Shown: positions 6,596-14,230 of the stretch, piece by piece | Layout of the letters: each line of letters starts with the position of its first letter | How positions within the stretch are numbered: the stretch's first letter is position 1 | Source of the DNA: JACDET01 sp035568375 | GTDB taxonomy: Bacteria > Patescibacteriota > Microgenomatia > Levybacterales > UBA12049 | Length of the DNA: 21,932 nt | Direction of reading: 5' to 3' | NCBI GenBank assembly: GCA_035568375.1 | Contig: DATMOG010000013.1 | Coordinates: 1 to 21,932 of the forward strand | Made by a program: the position numbers and the translations under genes | The notes under the pieces: generated by a model | What the model saw: only the letters and a program-made list of their open reading frames with translations | Told to the model about the DNA's origin: nothing | Database searches by the model: none

Positions 6596-7984
6596 ATGAG
6601 TCTTGTATCAGGAAAGGTTGTAGCAGTCAGAGGACAAGTTGTCGAAGTCTCCTTCAATGGAGTTATGCCATCGGTGCATGATGTTCTCATTTTAGAAAAT
6701 AATCCAATTATTAAAATGGAGGTCTATACATCAGCAGGACCGGACAGCTATTATTGTCTTCTGCTGACGGAGGGATCAACGATCTCACGCGGCAGTGGAG
6801 TAATCAATACCCTAAAACCCATTACTATCCCCGTCGGGCCAGAAGTACTAGGGCGGGTAATTGACCTCTTTGGTAACCCACGAGACAAAGGCCCTTTAAT
6901 AAAAACAAAGGAAACATGGCCGATTTATCGAGATGCACCGCTCTATATAGATATTAATATCCCAAAACAAATTCTTGTCACTGGAATTAAAGGTATTGAT
7001 CTTTTTTGTCCAATCCTTAAAGGCGGAAAAATTGGACTATTCGGTGGAGCAGGAGTAGGAAAAACAATTTTGCTAACCGAAATTATTCATAACATTATTC
7101 AAATGTCTCCTGGTGGCTCAACGCAAGAAACTTTGTCAGTTTTTGCTGGTATTGGAGAACGTACTCGTGAAGGCCAGGAGCTCGTTGAATCACTAGCTGC
7201 AGGAGGTGTACTACCCTATGCAAGTCTTGTATTTGGACACATGGGGGAAAACCCCGCATTACGTTTTCTAAGTGGTGCAACTGCGATCACGCTAGCTGAA
7301 TATTTTCGTGATATTATGAAAAAAGACGTATTATTTTTTGCAGATAACGTCTTCCGTCTTGCTCAGGCAGGTAATGAACTCTCACTACTTATGAATTCCA
7401 TTCCTTCTGAGGACAGTTATCAGGCAACACTAAGCTCTGAAATGGCTTCATTCCATGAGCGTCTTGCATCCACAACAACAAATTCAATCACTAGTATCGA
7501 AGCAATATATATCCCCAACGATGATATCCTTGATCAGGGAGTTCAAGCTATTCTTCCCTATCTTGATTCCACCATTATTCTTTCACGAAATATTTATCAG
7601 GAAGGAAGGCTGCCAGCTATTGATTTTATTGCATCTGCTTCTTCCGCTTTGGCACCTGAATTTGTTTCAGTCGAACATTATAAAACTGCTCTGCATGCAC
7701 AAAGTGTTCTTAAAAAAGCTATTTCTCTTGAGAGAATTGTTTCTCTTATCGGTGAAGGCGAATTAAATCCTGATGATCAATTATTGTATAGACGGGCAAA
7801 GATGCTAAGGGCATATTTCACCCAAAGTTTCTTTACTGTGGAAAAACAAACTGGCCGCAGCGGGAAATTTGTCCCTCTGGAAGTAACTATTAAAGACACA
7901 GGCGATATTTTAAATGGCCTGTATGATCAACTAACCGAAGATAAATTTATGTTTATTGGTGAAGCAAAAGAGGCAACGAAATAA
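6596..7984 (+). CDS. atpD: F-type ATPase catalytic subunit beta
   Basis: This 462-residue protein is the catalytic subunit. Walker A GGAGVGKT is at 150-157. The catalytic base E188 and R191 lie in FAGIGERTREG. Walker B is VLFFADN with D250 (usually LLFIDN). AEYFRD (234-239) and the adenine-pocket region YIPNDDILD (305-313) are in place. These residues predict real ATP hydrolysis or synthesis. Departures from the family are the usual LLGRMPSAVGYQPTL, which reads LLMNSIPSEDSYQATL, a shortened region after GERTREG, and GELNPDD (388-394) in the place of the DELSEED lever. DELSEED contacts gamma and epsilon, so the coupling surface has changed. No Shine-Dalgarno sequence is evident 4 bases after gamma. 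Confidence 0.93.
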   Translation: MSLVSGKVVAVRGQVVEVSFNGVMPSVHDVLILENNPIIKMEVYTSAGPDSYYCLLLTEGSTISRGSGVINTLKPITIPVGPEVLGRVIDLFGNPRDKGPLIKTKETWPIYRDAPLYIDINIPKQILVTGIKGIDLFCPILKGGKIGLFGGAGVGKTILLTEIIHNIIQMSPGGSTQETLSVFAGIGERTREGQELVESLAAGGVLPYASLVFGHMGENPALRFLSGATAITLAEYFRDIMKKDVLFFADNVFRLAQAGNELSLLMNSIPSEDSYQATLSSEMASFHERLASTTTNSITSIEAIYIPNDDILDQGVQAILPYLDSTIILSRNIYQEGRLPAIDFIASASSALAPEFVSVEHYKTALHAQSVLKKAISLERIVSLIGEGELNPDDQLLYRRAKMLRAYFTQSFFTVEKQTGRSGKFVPLEVTIKDTGDILNGLYDQLTEDKFMFIGEAKEATK

Positions 7985-7986
7985 CT

Positions 7987-8334
7987 ATGACAGACATACC
8001 ATCAATTCAACAACAATCTCAACCTCAGGTACAGAAACACCAACCAGTACAGGTAAAAGTACCTGTTCCAGACAGAATCCATCTCACTGTACGAAATCGT
8101 ACAAAAATCCTTTTTGATGATAATGTTAGATCAATATCATCAAAAAATGATACAGGGATTTTTGATATTTTACCGGAACATACAAATTTTATTTCGCTTA
8201 TTACTAGCCCACTAATAGTAAGAAAACTTGACAGAACAAAATATGAAATTCATTTCACCAATGGCATTATTAAAGTAAAGGACAATGCCGTTCATTGCTA
8301 TATTGATTTACTTGCTAATAAAAAAGGGGAATAA
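7987..8334 (+). CDS. atpC: F-type ATPase subunit epsilon-like, beta-sandwich only
   Basis: The 115-residue protein begins 2 bases after beta. Residues about 30-112 fit the epsilon N-terminal beta-sandwich: LTVRNRTKILFDDNVRSISS, then TGIFDILPEHTNFISLITS, matching the family's G-x-x-G-I-L-P-x-H-A-P-L-x-T-x-L, and a closing strand pair. The usual C-terminal helical hairpin (about 45 residues), which inhibits hydrolysis in many bacteria, is absent. Instead there is a Gln/Pro-rich N-terminal extension (1-28). The enzyme should therefore lack epsilon-type latch inhibition. It is the last gene of the operon and converges on ndk 34 bases away. A short CTACT/AGTAG inverted repeat (8338-8356) between them is too weak to call a terminator. 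Confidence 0.8.
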   Translation: MTDIPSIQQQSQPQVQKHQPVQVKVPVPDRIHLTVRNRTKILFDDNVRSISSKNDTGIFDILPEHTNFISLITSPLIVRKLDRTKYEIHFTNGIIKVKDNAVHCYIDLLANKKGE

Positions 8335-8368
8335 CTGCTACTCCATAAAAAAGTAGGCATATGAGGTA

Positions 8369-8839
8369 TTAGACGCTCTTTCGTTCTGTATCAATATATA
8401 TATGAGCCTCGTCTATTTTTTGCCAATCAAAGATATCGTCATCCGAAAAAATGATTTTTTGTTCGCGTTCTGCTGCTTCAAGATTTTCTGAAGCATGAAT
8501 CAAATTGTATTGCTGGCTCATCGCAAAATCGCCACGGATTGTTCCAGGGGTTGCTTCTCGTGCTTTGGTAATACCAATCATTGTCCGAACAGTCGATACA
8601 ACATCAATCCCTTCCCATAGCATAGCAATAACAGGATATGATTTCATGTAACTTTTCAAATTTGGAAAAAAAGGCTTGTCTTTATGGTGAGCATACCATT
8701 CATCAATGATAGAATCGCTCAAGGAAATCATCTTGACGGAAGCAAGCTTCAACCCTTTGCGTTCAAAACGTGAAATGATCTCACCTATCAATCCCCTCTG
8801 CACGCCATCTGGTTTAACTAAAACAACTGTCTGTTCCAT
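8369..8839 (-). CDS. ndk: Nucleoside diphosphate kinase
   Basis: This enzyme transfers the gamma-phosphate from ATP to other nucleoside diphosphates through a phosphohistidine. The catalytic H115 is in YNLIHASENLEAAERE, matching the family's NxxHGSDSxExAxxE with Ala for Gly. K9 in LVKPDGVQRGLIGEI and the PGTIRGDF loop (98-105) are conserved. At 156 residues it has a few extra C-terminal residues compared with the usual 140-150. It starts at an ATG one base after the stop of the M16 peptidase gene and is probably cotranscribed with it from the promoter at 10126-10154. In CPR, which make few nucleotides themselves, an ndk is important for balancing salvaged pools. Confidence 0.97.
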   Translation of the reverse strand: MEQTVVLVKPDGVQRGLIGEIISRFERKGLKLASVKMISLSDSIIDEWYAHHKDKPFFPNLKSYMKSYPVIAMLWEGIDVVSTVRTMIGITKAREATPGTIRGDFAMSQQYNLIHASENLEAAEREQKIIFSDDDIFDWQKIDEAHIYIDTERKSV

Positions 8840-8840
8840 A

Positions 8841-10115
8841 CTACAATTTTAACAAACTCTCCAGTTTCTGTCCATCCTCGAATTTTCCAATGACGGCAAG
8901 ATTGAGTGTCTGTTCTTTAAAAAATTCTTTACCAACTAATTCAACATCTTCCTTAGTAACATTGTCGATGTCAGAAAGAACCTCATCTGGATTCTGAATC
9001 TTTTCCTCAAGTAGCTCCTGATGGGCATAATATCCCGAAACAGAGCGACTATCCTCCAAATCCAATACAAGATGCCCTTTAAGGAATTCTTTCGCCTTCG
9101 CCAATTCCTCATCGGTCAAACCCAATTCACCACGTGCTACTTTACTATATTCCGCTACCATGACTTCAACCGCTTCGATGATGCGTTTGGGATCAATACC
9201 TGCAGTTGAAACAAACGTACCCGCATCTATATACTCATCTGCATTTGAGCGGACATAATATGCTAATCCACGCTTCTCACGAATTTCATGAAATAGCCTG
9301 CTAGACATACCACCACCAAGAATTGCAGCAAGTACTGATAACGGGTAACGTTTAGATGAGTTGATCGAAACTGTTCTAACACCAAGTGCAATATGAATCT
9401 GCTCTGTTTGCTTTTGTTTAATAAGAATTGCAGGCTTGTCTTGCTGTTCATTAAGTGGCTCAAACTCTTTAGTCTGAAATTGCTTCATGTGGCTAAAATA
9501 TTTTTCTACAAGAGTAACAGTCTCGTCAGAATCAATACCACCCGCAACAACAACAGTCAAGTTGGAAGCGCTATATAACTCTGCAAGGTAGGAAATAAAA
9601 TCATCACGGGTGATGCTCCTAATAACTTCTTTACTTCCTGCAATATCCCATCCCATGGGTGTATCACCATATAGTAATTGTTCATAAATATCACCGATTT
9701 TGCGTGCTGGCATGTCTTCATAGAGATTAATCTCTTCAATGATTACGCCTTTTTCTTTTTCAATTTCCAGAGGATCGAATTTTGAATTTAGCAGCATATC
9801 AGATAAAACATCAAGAGAGGTTTCTACTTTCTCTTTTGAAGATTTAATGTAATATCCTGTTGTCTCTTTGCCAGTAAAAGCATTAAATTCACCACCCATG
9901 CCATCAATAAGGCTTGAAATGATCATTGCAGAAGGACGTTTTTCCGTTCCTTTAAAAGCCATGTGCTCAAGAAAATGTGAAATGCCACTATTTTTTCGGG
10001 TTTCGTAACGGCTACCAGCACCAGCCATTACCAAAACAGTAGCACTCTCAAATGATGGCATGGAGACAGTAAGTACACGGAGGCCATTAGCAAGTACTTT
10101 ACGTGTGTATGTCAT
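8841..10115 (-). CDS. M16-family zinc peptidase (processing-protease type)
   Basis: The product is related to mitochondrial processing peptidase beta and bacterial PqqL/YmxG-type enzymes. The inverted zinc motif HFLEH (47-51 from this start) sits in GISHFLEHMAFKGT. The third ligand is E128 in GVIIEEINLYED, 76 residues after the second His, the standard spacing. REKRGLAYYV in the second domain is the usual M16 substrate-site motif, so one chain has both half domains. No signal peptide is visible, so it is probably cytoplasmic. The frame is open to a TTG at 10154, but I prefer the ATG at 10115: MTYTRKVLANGLRVL matches typical M16 N-termini, and a strong promoter overlaps the upstream segment. 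It probably forms an operon with ndk. Confidence 0.93.
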   Translation of the reverse strand: MTYTRKVLANGLRVLTVSMPSFESATVLVMAGAGSRYETRKNSGISHFLEHMAFKGTEKRPSAMIISSLIDGMGGEFNAFTGKETTGYYIKSSKEKVETSLDVLSDMLLNSKFDPLEIEKEKGVIIEEINLYEDMPARKIGDIYEQLLYGDTPMGWDIAGSKEVIRSITRDDFISYLAELYSASNLTVVVAGGIDSDETVTLVEKYFSHMKQFQTKEFEPLNEQQDKPAILIKQKQTEQIHIALGVRTVSINSSKRYPLSVLAAILGGGMSSRLFHEIREKRGLAYYVRSNADEYIDAGTFVSTAGIDPKRIIEAVEVMVAEYSKVARGELGLTDEELAKAKEFLKGHLVLDLEDSRSVSGYYAHQELLEEKIQNPDEVLSDIDNVTKEDVELVGKEFFKEQTLNLAVIGKFEDGQKLESLLKL

Positions 10116-10125
10116 ATGAGAACTT

Positions 10126-10154
10126 ATTGTATCACGTACTGATCTCTTTTCCAA
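10126..10154 (-). promoter_or_regulatory. Promoter of the M16 peptidase-ndk pair
   Basis: TTGGAA (10149-10154), a 17-bp spacer and an extended -10 TGATACAAT (10126-10134) point to the minus strand. Only 10 bases separate the -10 box from the ATG at 10115, so the transcript would have a leader of about 3-4 bases. The promoter overlaps the codons of the longer TTG-started frame, which argues against that start. Confidence 0.55.
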
Positions 10155-10275
10155 GATATACTAATTCCTCACTTGAGGTCGGTATTTTAGATATAAGCAT
10201 TCACGATATATCATAAAAATTTATAAGATAAAAAGTTGAAGACTCTACCTAATGAATCCTTATCATATATATTGA

Positions 10276-11451
10276 TTATTGTCCGCCGATGTTTGTTAAT
10301 TCTCTGAGGAATAAATTGTAATCAAACATATTTACATCACCATCATCGTTGAGATCAGCCAAAACTTTATTCGAAGCGGTACAATCTGCAGCAGGAAGCA
10401 AATCACTATAGCAGCCGACAAGTATATTGTAATCAATAATATTAATTGCATTATCACCGTTAATATCACCAACTACTAATGTTACTACTGGCAATGTAGT
10501 TACTTGTCCTTGGGTAATTGTCTGGATTCCTGGTACGATAGCACGTAAATATTGGTCACTCTTAACTTTTACGGTGTACAGTCCAGTGGCAAATTGTCCA
10601 CCAAGGTTTACCGTCCCGTTAAATTTTCCAGAAGCGTCATCATAAAGAACTGTTCCCTGTTTATTTATGACAAGTTGATTTTGCGCATCGTATATATCCA
10701 CAACAATAGCTCTACCACGTCTTAAGGGATGTACGTTGCCTTGGGAATTTGGATTAGCACTATCGCCTCCTGTTCCAATACCATGCAAGCCAACAATAAA
10801 ATTAAGAAGGGTACTTCCAGGTGGAAATGTCGGTTTTGGCATAGTGGGCGTACTGGAAAGTACACCAGTTGGCGAAGATGTAGGTACCATATTACACCAA
10901 CCATCTACTGGTATCATACAAATCAAGACACCATTCCTGAAACATTGTGGCGGTGGTGAGCAAGTAATTGTAGCCGTTGGTACTAGAAGAGTTGGATTTA
11001 TCGTCTGACAAGAAGGAATAGAAAATGAAACAAGAGGGGAATGTGATGAACCATTCCATGTTCGTACATAGTACTTCTTGCCTGGATCAAGTTTGAGATT
11101 GTTAGATCCATTTGCAATCAAAAAACCTTCTGGACCGGTTGAACTATGTCTACCCCTAATAATTTTTTTATGATAAAGAGAACTTACAGGAAACCTAGCA
11201 TCTTTGCTAATGTCAACATAAATTATATTTGCATAGGTCCAATAAATCTTCACATCAGATCCAGTATGTCCAGCCGCAATACATGAAGGTATTGTCACAA
11301 TGATAGCTGATGTATTGGCAGCATGACCGCCTTGCTGCTGTTGCTGTAATGCATTAGTAACCGTAAAAAAAAGTGCACCCATTAAGATAACAATTGAAAG
11401 AAGAGACAGTTGTGAAGCTGTTGATAATTTATGCACCTTTGAAATATTCAT
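10276..11451 (-). CDS. Exported dockerin-type repeat protein
   Basis: This 391-residue surface protein has an N-terminal signal or anchor helix (about 13-35) followed by a short Gln run. An Ig/fibronectin-like segment with two Cys lies at about 50-150, followed by a Cys-containing stretch and a Pro/Thr/Ser linker (about 190-213). Next comes a carboxypeptidase-regulatory-like beta domain (about 213-325) with GKFNGTVNL and LRAIVPGIQTI. The end is a dockerin type I pair of calcium loops: GDINGDNAINIIDYN (328-342) and ADLNDDGDVNMFDYN (365-379), with Cys between them. Dockerins bind cohesins in cellulosomes, but no cohesin is visible here and CPR carry many such proteins, so adhesion or surface assembly is more likely. 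A TTGACA (11514-11519) upstream may be its -35 box, though no well-spaced -10 was found. Confidence 0.85.
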   Translation of the reverse strand: MNISKVHKLSTASQLSLLSIVILMGALFFTVTNALQQQQQGGHAANTSAIIVTIPSCIAAGHTGSDVKIYWTYANIIYVDISKDARFPVSSLYHKKIIRGRHSSTGPEGFLIANGSNNLKLDPGKKYYVRTWNGSSHSPLVSFSIPSCQTINPTLLVPTATITCSPPPQCFRNGVLICMIPVDGWCNMVPTSSPTGVLSSTPTMPKPTFPPGSTLLNFIVGLHGIGTGGDSANPNSQGNVHPLRRGRAIVVDIYDAQNQLVINKQGTVLYDDASGKFNGTVNLGGQFATGLYTVKVKSDQYLRAIVPGIQTITQGQVTTLPVVTLVVGDINGDNAINIIDYNILVGCYSDLLPAADCTASNKVLADLNDDGDVNMFDYNLFLRELTNIGGQ

Positions 11452-11523
11452 GATACAAAAGCTCTTCCGTGAAAAGAACAGCTATTATTAGTAGAGCAGA
11501 TAGGTTAAGAGTTTGTCAATAAG

Positions 11524-13305
11524 CTACATTCGCTCAGGTGCCTGAATACCGAGAAGGTTGAGCCCTTGCTTAAGGGTAGCACCTGTATGCGCTGTTAGTT
11601 GCAATCTAAAATCCCTTGCTTCACCCTCCGCTTTAAGAATTGGAAACTTTTGATAAAACAAATTAAATACCTGTGCAAGATCAAATAGATAGGTACACAA
11701 TAGATGTGGAGAATAGCGCACGGCTGCTTCAGCAACAATTTCAGAAAACCTCGCAAGTAATCGCAAAACTTCACGCTCTTCGGAAGAGATAATAATAGTA
11801 TTTGCCACTTTTTCTCCTCTATTTTTGGCTTTCCCCAAAACGCTCTGTGTTCGAGCATAGGAATATTGAAGATACGGACCTGAGTTCCCATCCAAAGAGA
11901 TCGAACTTTCAATATCAAATGCAACATCCTGAGTTGTTCCTACTTTTAACACAGAATACTTCACAGCACCGATAACAATTTGTTCAACCGTTTTATCTTT
12001 TTCTTCAGCGGCAATTCTTCCTTCCCTAATCATTGATTCAACTCGATCCTCTATTTGATTAATTAACCAGTCAACTGTTAAAATATCACCGGTTCGTGAG
12101 CTCATTTTTCGGTCTTTTAACTGCACCATTCCCATTGAGAGATGCTCTTGTTTACCAGCAAATTTCTCCGGATTTATTAATTCCAATGCCTTAAAAACAA
12201 CTTTGAAGTATCCTGCCTGCTCGTTGGCAACAACATGAATTTTTCTATCAAAAGGAAAAGTCTGATATTCTGTGTATGCATTCCCCATTTCTTTTCCTTC
12301 ATATGTCGGATACCCTTTTGCTGTTATAAAGACTCTTGTATGCAAACCATATTTTTCTCCAGGAAAAATAATCGTGTCTTCGCTTTTTTCAAAAACTTTA
12401 CCAACGTTATCAAGAACAATATTCAATCCTTCCGCGACCATTTGGCTTTCAAAAAAGAGATGATTAAAGTGCGTATAAAATCGTTGATAAAATTCATCGT
12501 AATAATCGAGACTCCATTGACGAGTCTCTTGATAAAGGTTCCAAAGTTTTTCTTGTTCTTCTTCTAAGAAACTTGATATAATTTCCTTTGCTGAACACTT
12601 CTGATACAAAAAGGCATTTGTTTCATCTATTTGTTTTGCCATCTTCCCTTTCTCATAAAGTTTTACTCCTTCGGCATAACCTTTTCCCAAAAAATGTGCC
12701 TTGTCTTTATGGCTCCAGATTCTAATCTCATCTAATATCTCGTTAAAATCTTTCCCTTGCTCTTTTTCAATTGCACGAATGAGCTCTTGCATGCCAACTA
12801 TTGCTTTTGCAACATGAGGTCCGATATCTCCTTGATAATTAGCCCGAAACACATCTGCACCTATTGCTTCGAGTAACCTCGATAAGGCTTCACCAGTAAT
12901 GAGTGTTCGCATATGACCAATATGCATCTCCTTATGCGTATTAGGATGTGCATACTCAACTAAAATTTTCTTCTTAACGAGAGATGCATAATTATGACCA
13001 TCATCAATCTGTTGCAAACTATCAATAAACACTTCATTTTTTACCCGAAAATTAATAAACCCAGGTCGGGCTACTTCTACTTTTTCAAATGACACTTGCC
13101 CTTGCTCATTTTTTATTTCTTGGGCAATTTCTTCTGCCAGTTCCATAGGATTTTTACCAATCTTTTTTGCAGCAATGAATGCTATATTAGTCGAATAATC
13201 TCCATGCTTGGCATCTGCTGAATAATCAACTGAAATATTTTCTAAAGAAATTTCCTTTTTCTGTAAGACTTTACTGAGAATTTTCTTAATTTCCTGTTTA
13301 ATCAT
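11524..13305 (-). CDS. argS: Arginyl-tRNA synthetase
   Basis: This class I synthetase charges tRNA-Arg and needs the tRNA to activate arginine. The Arg-tRNA-synthetase N-terminal domain occupies about 1-95. The HIGH motif is intact (HIGH 128-131 in EYAHPNTHKEMHIGHMRT). The second signature is KMSSR (400-404) in DRKMSSRTGDILTVDWL. The C-terminal helical anticodon-binding DALR domain starts near 475 (SYARTQSVL) and ends with a typical GLNLLGIQAPERM. The length of 593 residues is normal. The ATG at 13305 is supported by an extended -10 box only 6 bases upstream. Its stop lies 72 bases before the dockerin gene start, so the two are on the same strand but argS is upstream. Confidence 0.97.
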   Translation of the reverse strand: MIKQEIKKILSKVLQKKEISLENISVDYSADAKHGDYSTNIAFIAAKKIGKNPMELAEEIAQEIKNEQGQVSFEKVEVARPGFINFRVKNEVFIDSLQQIDDGHNYASLVKKKILVEYAHPNTHKEMHIGHMRTLITGEALSRLLEAIGADVFRANYQGDIGPHVAKAIVGMQELIRAIEKEQGKDFNEILDEIRIWSHKDKAHFLGKGYAEGVKLYEKGKMAKQIDETNAFLYQKCSAKEIISSFLEEEQEKLWNLYQETRQWSLDYYDEFYQRFYTHFNHLFFESQMVAEGLNIVLDNVGKVFEKSEDTIIFPGEKYGLHTRVFITAKGYPTYEGKEMGNAYTEYQTFPFDRKIHVVANEQAGYFKVVFKALELINPEKFAGKQEHLSMGMVQLKDRKMSSRTGDILTVDWLINQIEDRVESMIREGRIAAEEKDKTVEQIVIGAVKYSVLKVGTTQDVAFDIESSISLDGNSGPYLQYSYARTQSVLGKAKNRGEKVANTIIISSEEREVLRLLARFSEIVAEAAVRYSPHLLCTYLFDLAQVFNLFYQKFPILKAEGEARDFRLQLTAHTGATLKQGLNLLGIQAPERM

Positions 13306-13311
13306 TTTCTA

Positions 13312-13320
13312 AGTATATCA
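13312..13320 (-). promoter_or_regulatory. Extended -10 promoter giving a leaderless argS transcript
   Basis: TGATATACT on the minus strand is an extended -10 box (TG, one base, TATACT). Its last base is followed by six bases and then the argS ATG, so transcription should start at or within a base or two of the start codon. No good -35 box is seen 16-18 bp upstream, as allowed for extended -10 promoters. Confidence 0.5.
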
Positions 13321-13425
13321 AATTTCAACCTATTTTATTACCATTTCCTTATTGCATTTCTGTAAAAATCCTGTTAGCCTGATAATAGTATCTAGAAGAT
13401 TAAAACTAAAAACATCAAATTAACT

Positions 13426-13875
13426 ATGAAAGTACTAATTATTGATGATGATCAATTGACATCAACTACTTGGACCATGGGACTTAAGAGTGCTGGTTTT
13501 GAAGTAATAAATGCTCCAAATGGACAGGAAGGCATTAACCAAGCAAAAGCTCAAAAGCCAGATCTGATTTTGCTTGATCAAATTATGCCAGATATGCTTG
13601 GTAATGTTGTTCTTCAAAATCTTAAACAAGATCCAGAAACTAGTCCTATTCCTGTCATGCTTATTTCTAACTACAACGAAAGTCAAATGATGAAGGATGC
13701 CATTACACAAGGCGCAGTTGATTATATTCTCAAATACCAAATCGAAACAAAAGACTTAGTCGATAAAGTACAAACACTGCTTAATCAAATACATAAGAAT
13801 GATACTCCTCCGACGCCAGCAGCTAATGTAGCTTCTGATACGACCGGTGACAATAACCCTACCGGTTCAGCGTAA
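13426..13875 (+). CDS. Stand-alone response-regulator receiver protein
   Basis: A CheY-like receiver domain fills residues 1-120. The phosphoacceptor is D51 in DLILLDQIMPD. The acidic pair is D8/D9 in IIDDDQ. S81 and K103 complete the site. All residues needed for phosphorylation are present. After the receiver is a disordered Pro/Thr/Asn tail (about 125-149) and no DNA-binding domain, so output must go through protein contacts, possibly to the two proteins encoded next. A GATAAT (13381-13386) about 40 bases before the ATG is the likely -10 box, but the -35 is poor. The next gene starts 5 bases after the stop, so the three genes form one operon with a histidine kinase. Confidence 0.93.
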   Translation: MKVLIIDDDQLTSTTWTMGLKSAGFEVINAPNGQEGINQAKAQKPDLILLDQIMPDMLGNVVLQNLKQDPETSPIPVMLISNYNESQMMKDAITQGAVDYILKYQIETKDLVDKVQTLLNQIHKNDTPPTPAANVASDTTGDNNPTGSA

Positions 13876-13880
13876 CTACC

Positions 13881-14228
13881 ATGAGTGACACTGCCCAAGT
13901 TTACCAAAAATTGCTTACAGACGCGATTCGCAAGCAAATGACTATTCTTGGTTCACAAATTACATTGGTAAAAGCACGCAACGTAAAAGGGATTACTGTT
14001 GCAGATGATGGTACAGCAGGTTTCCTTTCTGAAAATATCGAAGAGATAGTCACCAATTTTCTCGAAGAATTCCGTGATCTTTCGGCTCCTCTGGTGAAAA
14101 AGACAATGCAACCACTTCTAAGTGCTCTTGGAACATCAACCACATTTACACCAACACTCAAAGCTAAACAAGAAGCTGAAAAAAATAAAATTGAGCAAGT
14201 ATCGAAAAATGTAACTAGTAATCTTTAA
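13881..14228 (+). CDS. Conserved-looking small protein between receiver and kinase, unknown function
   Basis: I cannot assign this 115-residue protein to a named family. It has no signal peptide or membrane helix. Residues 5-40 (QKLLTDAIRKQMTILGSQ) look helical, a short beta-like segment GITVADDGTAGFL follows (37-49), then a long amphipathic helix (50-85: IEEIVTNFLEEFRDLSAPLV) and a charged tail. It starts 5 bases after the receiver gene and ends 2 bases before the kinase gene, so it is very likely made with them and may link the receiver to its target or to the kinase. I recall similar small proteins in other CPR genomes, but that is memory and not a search result. Confidence 0.7.
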   Translation: MSDTAQVYQKLLTDAIRKQMTILGSQITLVKARNVKGITVADDGTAGFLSENIEEIVTNFLEEFRDLSAPLVKKTMQPLLSALGTSTTFTPTLKAKQEAEKNKIEQVSKNVTSNL

Positions 14229-14230
14229 AT

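Noticed and set aside
4186..7984. V-type or flagellar/type III ATPase in place of F-type
   Set aside because: Alpha and beta carry F-type signatures (GDRxTGKT, FAGIGERTREG, SVSRVG) and lie with gamma, delta and epsilon in atp order.
8338..8356. Bidirectional terminator between epsilon and ndk
   Set aside because: Only a 5-bp CTACT/AGTAG stem with an A-rich loop and no T run after it. Too weak to call.
8841..10154. TTG start of the M16 peptidase at 10154
   Set aside because: The extra 13 residues do not resemble M16 N-termini and overlap a good promoter. The ATG at 10115 fits both family and promoter.
10729..11008. Overlapping open frames on the plus strand within the dockerin gene
   Set aside because: They are antisense shadows of the well-supported dockerin protein, with no recognisable domain or start signals.
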